From: Sinorhizobium sp. RAC02 | Lineage (GTDB): Bacteria > Pseudomonadota > Alphaproteobacteria > Rhizobiales > Rhizobiaceae | Assembly: GCF_001713395.1 (NCBI RefSeq) | Contig: NZ_CP016450.1 | Span: 1,116,001-1,180,000 of the forward strand | Direction: 5' to 3' | DNA: 64,000 bases | Shown here: positions 46,624-55,122 of the stretch, piece by piece | How the letters are laid out: each line of letters starts with the position of its first letter | Position numbering within the stretch: position 1 is the stretch's first letter | The notes under the pieces: model-generated | Told to the model about the DNA's origin: nothing | What the model saw: only the letters and a program-made list of their open reading frames with translations | Database searches by the model: none | Program-made: the position numbers and the translations under genes

Positions 46624-47487
46624 ATGAGACGCTTTGAATACCATCGGGCGGAAACGCTGGAGCATGCCTCGCGCCTTCTTGTCGAGCTTGGCGACGACAG
46701 CTTCCTGTTTGCCGGCGGAACGGACCTGTTGGTCGAAATCCGGGAGCGGCTGCGCCGCGTGCGCAATGTCATCGACATCAAGCCGATCCCCGGCCTTTCC
46801 GATATTACCTATGACGAAGCGCGCGGCCTGACATTTGGCGCGCTGGTGACTGTGGGAAGGCTCGAGCGCCTGCCACTGGTGTGCCAGCGCTATCCGAACC
46901 TGCGCGCGGCCTTCGCGTCGCTCGGCTCCATCCAGGTGCGCAACCGCGCCACGGTTGTCGGCAACATCTGTCGTGCCTCGCCGTCGGCGGACACGATCCC
47001 GCCGCTGATCGCCGATGGCGCCTTCGTGCACATCTACAGCCGCACCAACATGCGGGTGGTGCCGCTTGCCGAATTCTTCACCGGACCTGGCAAGAGCGTG
47101 CTCGCCAAGGGCGAGATCGTCACCGGCATCACCGTGCCGCCGGCGCTGGACAACAGCGGCAAGGCCTATCTGAAACATGGACGCCGCAAGGCAATGGAAC
47201 TGTCCACCGTCGGCGTCGCCGTCAGCCTCACCATGGAGGACGGCCTCTGCAACGACATCCGCATCGCACTCGGCGCGGTTGGCGCGACCGTGCTGCGGGC
47301 CCCGGAGGCAGAAGCCATGCTGCGCGGCACGGCGCTCGATGCGGCGACGATCAAGAATGCCGCGAACAAGGCGATGGAAGAGTGCACGCCGATCAGCAAC
47401 GTGCGCGCCAGCGCCGATTATCGTCGCGACATGGTGGGCGTGCTGACTGGTCGCGCCATCAAACAGGCACTGGAGGCTTTTGCATGA
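46624..47487 (+). CDS. Molybdenum hydroxylase, FAD-binding subunit
   Basis: A 287-residue medium subunit of a xanthine-oxidase-family enzyme (CoxM/XdhB/HcrB-like). FAD contacts are visible in SFLFAGGTDLLVEIRER and SLGSIQVRNRATVVGNI followed by ASPSADTIPPLIADGA. It passes electrons from the 2Fe-2S subunit to an acceptor. It does not carry the extra [4Fe-4S] insertion of 4-hydroxybenzoyl-CoA reductase: no four-Cys loop is present in the middle. The stop overlaps the start of the next gene as ATGA. Confidence 0.92.
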   Translation: MRRFEYHRAETLEHASRLLVELGDDSFLFAGGTDLLVEIRERLRRVRNVIDIKPIPGLSDITYDEARGLTFGALVTVGRLERLPLVCQRYPNLRAAFASLGSIQVRNRATVVGNICRASPSADTIPPLIADGAFVHIYSRTNMRVVPLAEFFTGPGKSVLAKGEIVTGITVPPALDNSGKAYLKHGRRKAMELSTVGVAVSLTMEDGLCNDIRIALGAVGATVLRAPEAEAMLRGTALDAATIKNAANKAMEECTPISNVRASADYRRDMVGVLTGRAIKQALEAFA

Positions 47488-47966
47488 AACGGATCGTCGA
47501 ACTCACCATTAATGGCGAGGCGCGCGACATGGCGGTGGAGACCTGCTGCTCGCTGCTCGACGCGCTGCGCGACGATGTCGGCCTTACCGGCACCAAGAAG
47601 GGGTGCGACGTCGGCGATTGCGGGGCCTGCACCGTGCTGGTCGATGGCGAGCCGGTCAATGCCTGCCTGATGCTCGCCGTCGAGGCTGAAGGCCGCTCGG
47701 TCGAGACCGTCGAGGGGCTCCAGCCCAGCGTCGATACGCTGCATCCGTTGCAGGATGCCTTCATGCAGCACGGTGCCTCGCAATGCGGCTTCTGCACGCC
47801 GGGCATCCTGATGATGGCCAAGAAGCTGCTTGCCGACAATCCGCGCCCGACCGATGAAGACATTCGCTTCGGCCTCAGCGGCAACATCTGCCGCTGCACC
47901 GGCTACACCAAGATTTTCGACGCGATCAAATCCGCCGCGCGTGAGATGGAGGCTGCAAGATCATGA
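47484..47966 (+). CDS. Molybdenum hydroxylase, [2Fe-2S] subunit
   Basis: A 160-residue small subunit with both clusters complete: the plant-ferredoxin type by Cys41, Cys46, Cys49 and Cys61 (GCDVGDCGACT...NAC), and the second by Cys101, Cys104, Cys136 and Cys138 (CGFC...CRC). It moves electrons from the molybdenum site to FAD. ATGA overlaps on both sides (47484-47487 and 47963-47966) show strict coupling with the other subunits. Confidence 0.96.
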   Translation: MKRIVELTINGEARDMAVETCCSLLDALRDDVGLTGTKKGCDVGDCGACTVLVDGEPVNACLMLAVEAEGRSVETVEGLQPSVDTLHPLQDAFMQHGASQCGFCTPGILMMAKKLLADNPRPTDEDIRFGLSGNICRCTGYTKIFDAIKSAAREMEAARS

Positions 47967-50269
47967 ACATCAACACCCCTATCGAAGAGCGCGAATTCAA
48001 GATCGTCGGCAAGAGCGTGCGCCGCGACGACGTGCTGGAAAAGGTGACGGGCGAGGCCGAATATACCGGTGACGTCAAGCTTGCCGGCATGCTGTACGGC
48101 AAGACCAAGCGCGCGACCGTCGCCCATGCGCGTATCAAGAGCATCGATGTCAGCAAGGCGCTCGCCTATCCGGGCGTCAAGGCGGTGCTGACGCACGAAA
48201 ATGTGCCGCGCGTGCTGCATTACGGCTCGCCGCATCCGCGCTCGGCTTCCTGCACCAAGGACCAGTATATCCTTGACGACAAGGTGCGATTCTGGGGAGA
48301 GGGCGTCGCCGTCGTTGCTGCCATCAGCGAGGAGATCGCCGACGAGGCGCTCGACCTGATCGACGTCGAATACGAAGCCTTGCCGGCCGTCTTCGAGCCG
48401 GAAGACGCGGCTCAGCCGGGTGCCCCGCTGATCCACGAAGTCGGGCCGGGCGGCAACCTGGTGCTCGATCCGGTACGCGTCAATCGCGGGAACGTCGAGG
48501 CCGGTTTTGCCGAGGCGGATTTCGTGCTTGAAGGCACGTTTTCCGGCGGTCGTCCGCATCCTGCCTATATGGAGCCGAATGTCTGTATCGCGGACTGGGA
48601 CGGCTCGAACAAGCTGACCTTCTGGACCTCCACACAGTCCTCCTTCATGGTGCGCGGCATCCTTGCCGAAGTGCTCGGCCTGCCGCTCACCAAGGTGCGC
48701 GTGCTCGTCGACCATATGGGCGGCGGCTTCGGTGCCAAGCAGGACTGTTTCCAGCACGAATTCCTGTGTGCGCTGCTTGCGAAAGAGACGCGTCGTCCGG
48801 TGAAGATGGAATTCACCCGTCACGAGACCTTCATTGCGGGCCGTGCGCGCCACCCCTGCAAGATCTGGCTGAAGCAAGGCTTCAAGAACGACGGCACCCT
48901 CGTCGCCCGTGACATGAAGCTGGTCTACGATTCGGGCGCCTACGGCTCGCACGGCCCGGGCGTGACGATCGTCGGCACCACCGCCGCCACCTCGCTCTAT
49001 CGCTGCGAGAACGTGCGGCTGGAAGGGCGCTGCGTCTACACCAATACGCCGATCAACGGTGCTTTCCGCGGCTATGGCGTGGTGCAGAGCTATTATGCGC
49101 TCGACATCCAGATGGACGAGGCGGCCGAACGGCTGGGCATGGACCCGGCGGAGCTGAAGCTGAAGAACGTCGTGCGGGAAGGCGACATCGCGCCGTCAGG
49201 TCATCCGATCCTCGGCCACGGGCTGGAAATCTGCCTTCAGCACGGCATCGACGTGCTCGACTGGAAGAAGCTGCGCAACCGCGACCGCACGCCGGATCCC
49301 AAGCAGCCGCACATCCGCACCGGCTGGGGCGTCGGTTGTGAAATGCACGGTTCTTCCGCCTATCCCGGCATCAAGGAACAGGGCAACGCCACCGTGAAGG
49401 TCAATGAGGACGGCACGGTGACGCTGCTGACGGGGGCGGCCGGCCTCGGCACCGGCGCGCACACTGCGCTGGCACAGATCGTTGCCGAAGAACTCGGCGT
49501 GCGCTTCGAGGATGTCGGCACGATCCATGGCGATACGGACGTGGTGCCATGGGATATCGGCGCCTTTGCCAGCCACACGACCTATCTCGTCGGCACCGCC
49601 GCCAAGATGGCTGCCACCAAGGTGCGTACGTCCGTTCTCGAACGGGCTGCAATGAAGGTTCAGGTTAAGGCCGACGAACTTGACCTTTCCGAGGGAAAAA
49701 TCTTCGTCAAGGCTGAGCCTGGTCGCTTCATGACTGTCGCCGAGGCGATGGGTCCTTCGCGTGGCATTCCCGCCGCCAACATCGTCGCGAACGGTACCTA
49801 CGAGCCGACGAAATCCTATTCCTTCGCCGCGCATTTTACCGAGGTGCATGTCGATACGGAAACCGGCATCGTCGAGGTCAAGCGCGTCATACCGGTGCAC
49901 GATATCGGCCGGGTCATCCACCCGATCGCGGCGCAGGGCCAGATCGAGGGCGGCATCCAGCAGGGTATCGGTCACACGCTGACCGAGGACTACGTCATCG
50001 ACAAGAAGACCGGCCGGTCGCTCAATGCCGGCCTCGTCGACTACAAGATGCCGCTCTCCATGGACATGCCGGACATCGAGACGATCATCCTCGAAGCTGC
50101 ACCCGATCCGGGCGGCCCCTGGGGCGCCAAGGGTGTCGGCGAGGACCCGATCATCGCCATCGGCCCGGCCATCGCCAACGCCATCCACGACGCCATCGGC
50201 GTCCGTTTCCACCACTATCCGATCACTCCGGAAGACATCCTGAAAGCACTGAGGGAGAAGGGCGCATGA
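47963..50269 (+). CDS. Molybdenum hydroxylase, molybdopterin (catalytic) subunit
   Basis: A 768-residue large subunit of the xanthine-oxidase family. The N-terminal aldehyde-oxidase a/b hammerhead is at about 25-140. Molybdenum-site motifs are MGGGFGAKQD, NGAFRGYG and the catalytic glutamate in GAKGVGEDPI near the C-terminus. It lacks the AYRCSFR loop with the Cu-binding Cys of form I CO dehydrogenase, so it is a hydroxylase of another substrate. Such enzymes add water-derived oxygen to electron-poor heterocycles or aldehydes. The partner XdhC-like factor is encoded at the end of the cluster. Confidence 0.93.
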   Translation: MNINTPIEEREFKIVGKSVRRDDVLEKVTGEAEYTGDVKLAGMLYGKTKRATVAHARIKSIDVSKALAYPGVKAVLTHENVPRVLHYGSPHPRSASCTKDQYILDDKVRFWGEGVAVVAAISEEIADEALDLIDVEYEALPAVFEPEDAAQPGAPLIHEVGPGGNLVLDPVRVNRGNVEAGFAEADFVLEGTFSGGRPHPAYMEPNVCIADWDGSNKLTFWTSTQSSFMVRGILAEVLGLPLTKVRVLVDHMGGGFGAKQDCFQHEFLCALLAKETRRPVKMEFTRHETFIAGRARHPCKIWLKQGFKNDGTLVARDMKLVYDSGAYGSHGPGVTIVGTTAATSLYRCENVRLEGRCVYTNTPINGAFRGYGVVQSYYALDIQMDEAAERLGMDPAELKLKNVVREGDIAPSGHPILGHGLEICLQHGIDVLDWKKLRNRDRTPDPKQPHIRTGWGVGCEMHGSSAYPGIKEQGNATVKVNEDGTVTLLTGAAGLGTGAHTALAQIVAEELGVRFEDVGTIHGDTDVVPWDIGAFASHTTYLVGTAAKMAATKVRTSVLERAAMKVQVKADELDLSEGKIFVKAEPGRFMTVAEAMGPSRGIPAANIVANGTYEPTKSYSFAAHFTEVHVDTETGIVEVKRVIPVHDIGRVIHPIAAQGQIEGGIQQGIGHTLTEDYVIDKKTGRSLNAGLVDYKMPLSMDMPDIETIILEAAPDPGGPWGAKGVGEDPIIAIGPAIANAIHDAIGVRFHHYPITPEDILKALREKGA

Positions 50270-51399
50270 ACATGCATATCGAACCGGCCAACAAGAAGCT
50301 CCCGATCACGATCCTCACCGGCTTCCTGGGATCGGGAAAGACGACGCTGCTCAACTACATCCTCACCGAACGGCACGGCCACCGCATCGCGGTGATCGAG
50401 AACGAGTTCGGCGAAGTGGATGTCGACAGCGACCTGGTGCTCGCCTCCGACGAGGAAATCTTCCAGATGCAGAACGGCTGCATCTGCTGCTTCGTCGACG
50501 TGCGCAACGACCTCATCGACGTGATGAAAAAGCTGCTCAGCCACAAGGACAAGTTCGACCACATCATCGTCGAGACGTCGGGCCTGGCTGACCCAACCCC
50601 CGTCGCCACCGCCTTTTTCGTCGACCGCAGCGTCGCTGACGAGGTCGATCTTGACGCTATCGTCACGCTTGTCGACGCCATGCATATCGACCAGCACCTC
50701 TACGATCCGGTGCTCGACGGCAGCGACAACCAGGCGGTCAACCAGATCGTCGCGGCCGACCGCATTCTCGTCAACAAGATCGACCTCGCGTCAGAAGAAG
50801 CCCTCGGCTCGCTCGAAACGTCGCTGCGCAAGCTCAACCAGACGGCGCCGATCCTGCGTTCCACCTATGGCAAGGTGGATCTGTCCAACATCCTCGGCGT
50901 CAACGGCTTCCGGCCGTCCTATGTGCGCGAGCGGGCAGAAATCCTGGATATCGACATGGATAATGACCACGACACGCATGGCCATCATCACCATGAATGC
51001 CACGACGCGGCCTGTGACCACCCGGACCATGACCATGCGCACCATCACGATCATGACCACGGCCACCCGCCCACATCCGCCCTGCGCCCGCACAGCCACG
51101 ATGCGACGGTAAAATCCCACTCCTTCGTCTATCCGCATTCCTTCGACGGCGACAAGCTTGCCACCTTCCTGAAGGACTATCTCGGCGAGCGCGGCGACGA
51201 CATCTTCCGCACCAAGGGGATCGTCTCTGTGGCCAATGACGAGCGCTTCTTCGTGCTCCAGGCGGTGCACAAGCTGGTCGATTTTCGCCCGGACCACGCC
51301 TGGGGCGAGGACACGCGGAAGTCGAAGTTCGTCTTCATCGGCCGCAATCTCGACCGTGACGGCATAGACCGGAACTTGCGCGCATGCCTTGCGGCCTAG
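50266..51399 (+). CDS. CobW/COG0523-family GTPase (metallochaperone)
   Basis: A 377-residue G3E GTPase. Walker A is TGFLGSGKTTLLN (19-30), the metal-binding CxCC motif is Cys72-Ile-Cys74-Cys75 (NGCICCF), and the NKID G4 motif follows. A His/Asp-rich stretch at about residues 231-280 (DHDTHGHHHHECHD and DHAHHHDHDHGH) separates it from the C-terminal CobW domain. This points to zinc or another transition metal. The ATGA overlap with the hydroxylase gene ties it to this cluster; clients could be the amidohydrolases encoded next. It is followed by a terminator at 51446-51481. Confidence 0.92.
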   Translation: MNMHIEPANKKLPITILTGFLGSGKTTLLNYILTERHGHRIAVIENEFGEVDVDSDLVLASDEEIFQMQNGCICCFVDVRNDLIDVMKKLLSHKDKFDHIIVETSGLADPTPVATAFFVDRSVADEVDLDAIVTLVDAMHIDQHLYDPVLDGSDNQAVNQIVAADRILVNKIDLASEEALGSLETSLRKLNQTAPILRSTYGKVDLSNILGVNGFRPSYVRERAEILDIDMDNDHDTHGHHHHECHDAACDHPDHDHAHHHDHDHGHPPTSALRPHSHDATVKSHSFVYPHSFDGDKLATFLKDYLGERGDDIFRTKGIVSVANDERFFVLQAVHKLVDFRPDHAWGEDTRKSKFVFIGRNLDRDGIDRNLRACLAA

Positions 51400-51445
51400 C
51401 GGGGCTTCTCCCCTCGTAGATCGCTTGCTCAAGTCCCTGTCTGAA

Positions 51446-51481
51446 CCGCCCGCGCACCCTCCAGCGCGCGGGCGGGCTTTT
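51446..51481 (+). terminator. Rho-independent terminator after the CobW gene
   Basis: Perfect 10-bp stem CCGCCCGCGC (51446-51455) with GCGCGGGCGG (51466-51475), followed by GC and four T. It divides the plus-strand cluster into two transcription units. Confidence 0.78.
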
Positions 51482-51799
51482 CTGTTTTCATAAATAATCA
51501 TTTAAAAATAATAGCTTAGATTGATTTTTTAATTGACATAAAGCCTGCCGCGTGGTTTTTTCGACGTCGAGTAGAAGCACCGACAATTGCTCACCGTCTG
51601 TTGGAAGATGAGGCCGCGATGTCGATGCTCACTGTAAAAGGAACACCTGTTGGTTGTGGTTGCCCTGCGGCGTCCGCACCAATTTTCCTTTCCTGTCATC
51701 GGCATTCCTGAGATCGCGCATCCATGCCGGCTTTTCGCCGGCCTGGCGTTTATCGCGCGGCCCCGCATCGACCGGACCCTCTACGACAGGAGAACAAGA
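51482..51799 (+). promoter_or_regulatory. Gene-free leader and promoter region before the amidohydrolase pair
   Basis: About 320 bases without a convincing gene. The first 60 (51483-51545) are very AT-rich and include TTGACA at 51533-51538 as a possible -35 element, but no clear -10 at the right distance. The remainder is ordinary GC content and shows no riboswitch or hairpin that I can support. AGGAGAA at 51788-51794 is the ribosome-binding site of the next gene. Confidence 0.5.
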
Positions 51800-52723
51800 A
51801 TGATCATTGACCTAAGCTGCTACCCCACCGATCTGGTGGACCTGGCTTGGCGCCACGACGGACCGCCGTTCACCGGCGACAAGCTTTTGAAGATGATGGA
51901 CGGCCCGTACTACGTGAACGGCAAGCCGCGCCGCATCGACAAGGCTTTCATCCAGCCGCCGCAGGGCAACACCATCTACACCCATGAAGTCATGGACCTG
52001 GAAGGCAAGGCCGCCATCCGTCAGTACATGGCCTATACGGAAAAGATGGTGACGGAGCATCCCGACCGTTTCCTCGGCTGCTTCGTCTACAACCCGCGCT
52101 ACGGCACGCAGAACGGCGCCGAAGAAATCGAACGCTACGCCAAGGAATTCGATTTCAAGATGGTGCAGCTGCAGGCGAACATGCACGCCTACCGCCCAGA
52201 CCGCGCGCTCGACTGGCTGCGTCCGGCCCTGAAGAAGTGCGCCGAGCTCGGCCTGATGGTGAAGGTGCACACCGGTGACGGTCCGTACTCGATCCCGACG
52301 GAATTCTACCCGATCATCCGCGAGTTCCCGGAAGTGAACTTCATCCTTGCGCATTTCGGCGTGCAGACCGGTGGCGTCTACGTGTTCGAGCCGATGCAGA
52401 TGGCCCTGGACACGCCGAGCGTCTACGTCGAATCCGGCTGGTGCCTCCAGTCGCGCATTGTCGAATTCGCCAAGGTGCTGCCCAAGCACAAGATCCTCTT
52501 CGGCTCCGATACGCCGCCGAACGAGCCGGGCATGTGGATCAATCTTCTCGAAGTCCTCTGCCATGAGCCGCCGCAGGGCCTCAACCTCGATGAGGATACG
52601 CTGGAGGATTACCTCGGCAACAACACCGCCCGCATGATCGGTCTCGAGCCGACCAAGCCGCCGGCAAGCGTCGAAGAAGCCGAGGCGTATCTGCGCCAGC
52701 ACGGCGTCTCGCTCGCCGCGTAA
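51800..52723 (+). CDS. Amidohydrolase-2 family protein A, lacking the HxH metal ligands
   Basis: A 307-residue TIM-barrel protein of the ACMSD/gamma-resorcylate decarboxylase-like amidohydrolase-2 family, paralogous along its whole length to the next gene. The later motifs are kept: VKVHTGDGP (His157), ILAHFGVQTGG (His185) and LFGSDTPPNEPGMW (Asp237). The N-terminal metal motif is not: residues 4-9 read DLSCYP where the paralogue has DTHLHP, and QLQANMH replaces KLHANMH. It is therefore probably a non-catalytic or altered partner subunit. ATG 51800 has AGGAGAA upstream. Confidence 0.9.
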   Translation: MIIDLSCYPTDLVDLAWRHDGPPFTGDKLLKMMDGPYYVNGKPRRIDKAFIQPPQGNTIYTHEVMDLEGKAAIRQYMAYTEKMVTEHPDRFLGCFVYNPRYGTQNGAEEIERYAKEFDFKMVQLQANMHAYRPDRALDWLRPALKKCAELGLMVKVHTGDGPYSIPTEFYPIIREFPEVNFILAHFGVQTGGVYVFEPMQMALDTPSVYVESGWCLQSRIVEFAKVLPKHKILFGSDTPPNEPGMWINLLEVLCHEPPQGLNLDEDTLEDYLGNNTARMIGLEPTKPPASVEEAEAYLRQHGVSLAA

Positions 52724-52740
52724 ACTGAACGGAGTGAACA

Positions 52741-53685
52741 ATGATTATCGATACCCATCTTCACCCGACGAACCTCGTGGACGAGGCATGGCGTCATACG
52801 GGTTCGCCCTTCACCGGCGAGCGCATGCTGAAGCTGATGGACGGCCCCTATATGATCAATGGCAAGCCGCGCCGGATCGACATGGGCTTCATCCAGCCGC
52901 CGCCGGGTAACACCGGCTACCGCGACGGCAACCGCAAGGGCCGCGAGGGCATTCGCGACTACATGGCCTATTGCGCCGAGCTGTGCCAGACCTATCCGGA
53001 CCGCTTCATCGGCAACTTCAACTACAACCCGCGCTGGGGCCCTGAAAACGGCGCGGCGGAGCTGGAATTCCACGTCAAGGAGTACGGCTTCAAGATGCTG
53101 AAGCTGCATGCCAACATGCACGGCTACCGCCCCGACCGTGCACTCGACTGGCTGCGCCCGGCGATGAAGAAGTGCGCCGAACTCGGCGTGGTCGTTTTGA
53201 TCCACACCGGCGACGGTCCGTACACGATCCCGACGATGTTCTACCCGATCATCCGCGAGTTCCCGATGGTCAACTTCATCATCGGCCATTTCGGCATCCA
53301 GACGGGCGGCAACTACTCGTTCGAATCCTTCTGGATGGCGATGGATACGCCGAACGTCTACTGCGAATCCGGCTGGTGCTTCCAGTCGCGCATCGTGGAG
53401 TTCGCCCAGCAGCTGCCGAAGAACAAGATCGTCTTCGGCACGGACAGCCCACCGAACGATCCGGGCATGTGGCTGCGCGAATTGGAAGTGCTCTGCAAGG
53501 ACCCGCCGCACGGCATCAACCTCTCCGAGGACGATCTGGAAGGCTATCTCGGCAACAACATCGCCAAGCTCGTCGGCATCGACCCGTCACCACCACCGCG
53601 CGACGTGAAGGACGCCCAGGCGCGCCTGACGGATTCCTACGCCGGCGTCGACCGCGCCACCGGCAGGCATCTGGAATTCGCCTGA
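52741..53685 (+). CDS. Amidohydrolase-2 family protein B (metal site intact)
   Basis: A 314-residue TIM-barrel metal-dependent enzyme. The HxH motif is His6-Leu-His8 (IIDTHLHPTN); further likely ligands are His155 (VVLIHTGDG), His183 (IIGHFGIQTG) and Asp235 (FGTDSPPND). Family members are non-oxidative decarboxylases (ACMSD, isoorotate, gamma-resorcylate) or hydrolases. It starts 17 bases after its paralogue A, so the pair is made from one transcript. It is likely the active member of a heteromeric enzyme in the cluster. Confidence 0.92.
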   Translation: MIIDTHLHPTNLVDEAWRHTGSPFTGERMLKLMDGPYMINGKPRRIDMGFIQPPPGNTGYRDGNRKGREGIRDYMAYCAELCQTYPDRFIGNFNYNPRWGPENGAAELEFHVKEYGFKMLKLHANMHGYRPDRALDWLRPAMKKCAELGVVVLIHTGDGPYTIPTMFYPIIREFPMVNFIIGHFGIQTGGNYSFESFWMAMDTPNVYCESGWCFQSRIVEFAQQLPKNKIVFGTDSPPNDPGMWLRELEVLCKDPPHGINLSEDDLEGYLGNNIAKLVGIDPSPPPRDVKDAQARLTDSYAGVDRATGRHLEFA

Positions 53686-53695
53686 TTTAACAATG

Positions 53696-53717
53696 GCGGC
53701 GCCTTTCGGGGCGCCGC
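53696..53717 (+). other. Intercistronic hairpin before ubiD
   Basis: Perfect 8-bp stem GCGGCGCC (53696-53703) with GGCGCCGC (53710-53717), loop TTTCGG, no T run. It may adjust mRNA stability or the ratio of the amidohydrolases to UbiD rather than terminate. Confidence 0.55.
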
Positions 53718-53745
53718 TATCTACCCGCAGCATCGAGGCCGAGAC

Positions 53746-55119
53746 ATGACCCAGTACCACAAGCAAGACGTCCGCCGCTTCCTGGCCGACTACAAGGCCG
53801 ACCATCCCGAGGACGTTATCACCATCGACCGGCCGGTCTCGGACGATCAGGACGCCACGGCGCTGATCTGGAACCTTGCGGAGAAGGGCCAGCATCCGAT
53901 GCTGCATCTCAAGGATGTCAGCGGCATCGACAGTCCGGTGATCTGCAACATCTTTGCCTCGCGTGATCGTATTGCGCGGCTGCTCGGCTCGACGGCGGAA
54001 AACCTGCATGAGGCCTATCAGGCCCGCTCCAACCGGCCATTCACGCCGGAGATTCTGGAAAGCGGCCCGATCACCGAGGAAATCATCTCCGGCGACGCTG
54101 TCGATCTTCACGCGCTACCGATGCTGAAGCACTTCGATACCGACCGAGCGAAATACATCACCAGCGGCATCATCATCGGCGAGCACCCCGAAACCGGGGC
54201 CGGCAATCTCAGCTACCACCGCGCGATGATCCACTCGAAGAATTCGCTGGCCACCTCGCTGCATTCGCGCGGCCATCTCTGGCGCCTGATGAACATGGCG
54301 AAGGAGAAGGGCGAGCCGATGCCGGTCGCCATGGTGATCGGCGGCCATCCGCTGTTCATGATCGCTGCCTCCGCCCGCCTAGCCTTCGGCGAGGACGAGC
54401 GGGATGTGGCGGGTGGCCTGATGGGCGAGCCCTTGCAGGTCGTGCGCACGCCAAAATATGGCATTCGCGTTCCCGCCCATGCCGAGATCGTGCTCGAGGG
54501 CGTGCTGGATCCCGAGGCCCATGTGGAGGAGGGGCCGTTCGGTGAATTCACTGGCTATTCCTCCGACCGCTCGACCAACAACCTCTTCACCGTCGAGACG
54601 ATCATGCGTCGGCGCGATGCCATCCTCGTCTCCGTGGCGGGTGGCAATTCGGCCGAACACCTGAACCTCGGCCGCGTGCCGCGCGAAGCGGAGGTCGTGG
54701 AGAAGCTGAAGGCGCGCTTCCCCTCCATCACCGCCGTGCACTACCCGTCCTCCGGCACCCATTTCCACGCCTACATCGCGATGAACCAAACGCGCGAGGG
54801 CGAGGCCCGTCAGATCATGCTCGGCCTGCTCGGCTGGGACCAGTATCTGAAGACCGTCGTCGTGGTGGATGCCGACGTGGACATTACCCGCGACAGCGAG
54901 GTGCTCTGGGCGCTCGCCACCCACTTCCAGCCGCATAAGGATGTCGTCATCATCGAGGGCCTGCCGGGGAATGCGCTCGACCCGTCGGCAAGCGGTATCG
55001 GCACGACCTCTCGCATGGGCCTCGATGCCACGCGCGGGCCGAATTTCCACGGCGTGCGCGCCCGCATCAGCGATGAGGCTTCGGCCCGCGCTGTAGCCCT
55101 TCTCAAAAGCGTGGGATAG
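53746..55119 (+). CDS. UbiD-family prenylated-FMN-dependent decarboxylase
   Basis: A 457-residue (de)carboxylase of the UbiD family. The catalytic set is visible: Arg159 in LSYHRAM and the two glutamates Glu262 and Glu267 in EEGPFGEFTGY, matching the Arg-Glu-Glu triad of Fdc1. Metal and prFMN contacts are in NLSYHR and the preceding segment. UbiD enzymes decarboxylate aromatic, heteroaromatic or alpha,beta-unsaturated acids. Being in a catabolic cluster rather than with ubiquinone genes, it is unlikely to be the ubiquinone UbiD. The dedicated UbiX gene follows after three bases. Confidence 0.93.
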   Translation: MTQYHKQDVRRFLADYKADHPEDVITIDRPVSDDQDATALIWNLAEKGQHPMLHLKDVSGIDSPVICNIFASRDRIARLLGSTAENLHEAYQARSNRPFTPEILESGPITEEIISGDAVDLHALPMLKHFDTDRAKYITSGIIIGEHPETGAGNLSYHRAMIHSKNSLATSLHSRGHLWRLMNMAKEKGEPMPVAMVIGGHPLFMIAASARLAFGEDERDVAGGLMGEPLQVVRTPKYGIRVPAHAEIVLEGVLDPEAHVEEGPFGEFTGYSSDRSTNNLFTVETIMRRRDAILVSVAGGNSAEHLNLGRVPREAEVVEKLKARFPSITAVHYPSSGTHFHAYIAMNQTREGEARQIMLGLLGWDQYLKTVVVVDADVDITRDSEVLWALATHFQPHKDVVIIEGLPGNALDPSASGIGTTSRMGLDATRGPNFHGVRARISDEASARAVALLKSVG

Positions 55120-55122
55120 GTC

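Noticed and set aside
47963..50269. Aerobic carbon monoxide dehydrogenase large subunit
   Set aside because: The active-site loop with the copper-binding cysteine of form I CoxL (AYRCSFR) is absent and the cluster context is nucleobase-like transport.
46624..50269. Furoyl-CoA dehydrogenase of an HMF/furfural pathway with UbiD as furandicarboxylate decarboxylase
   Set aside because: No furoyl-CoA synthetase, thioester hydrolase or other hmf genes are present, and the permease and CodA-like enzyme point to N-heterocycles.
51529..51768. Small minus-strand gene in the cobW-amidohydrolase gap
   Set aside because: No ribosome-binding site, no recognisable protein features, and it crosses the AT-rich promoter-like stretch.
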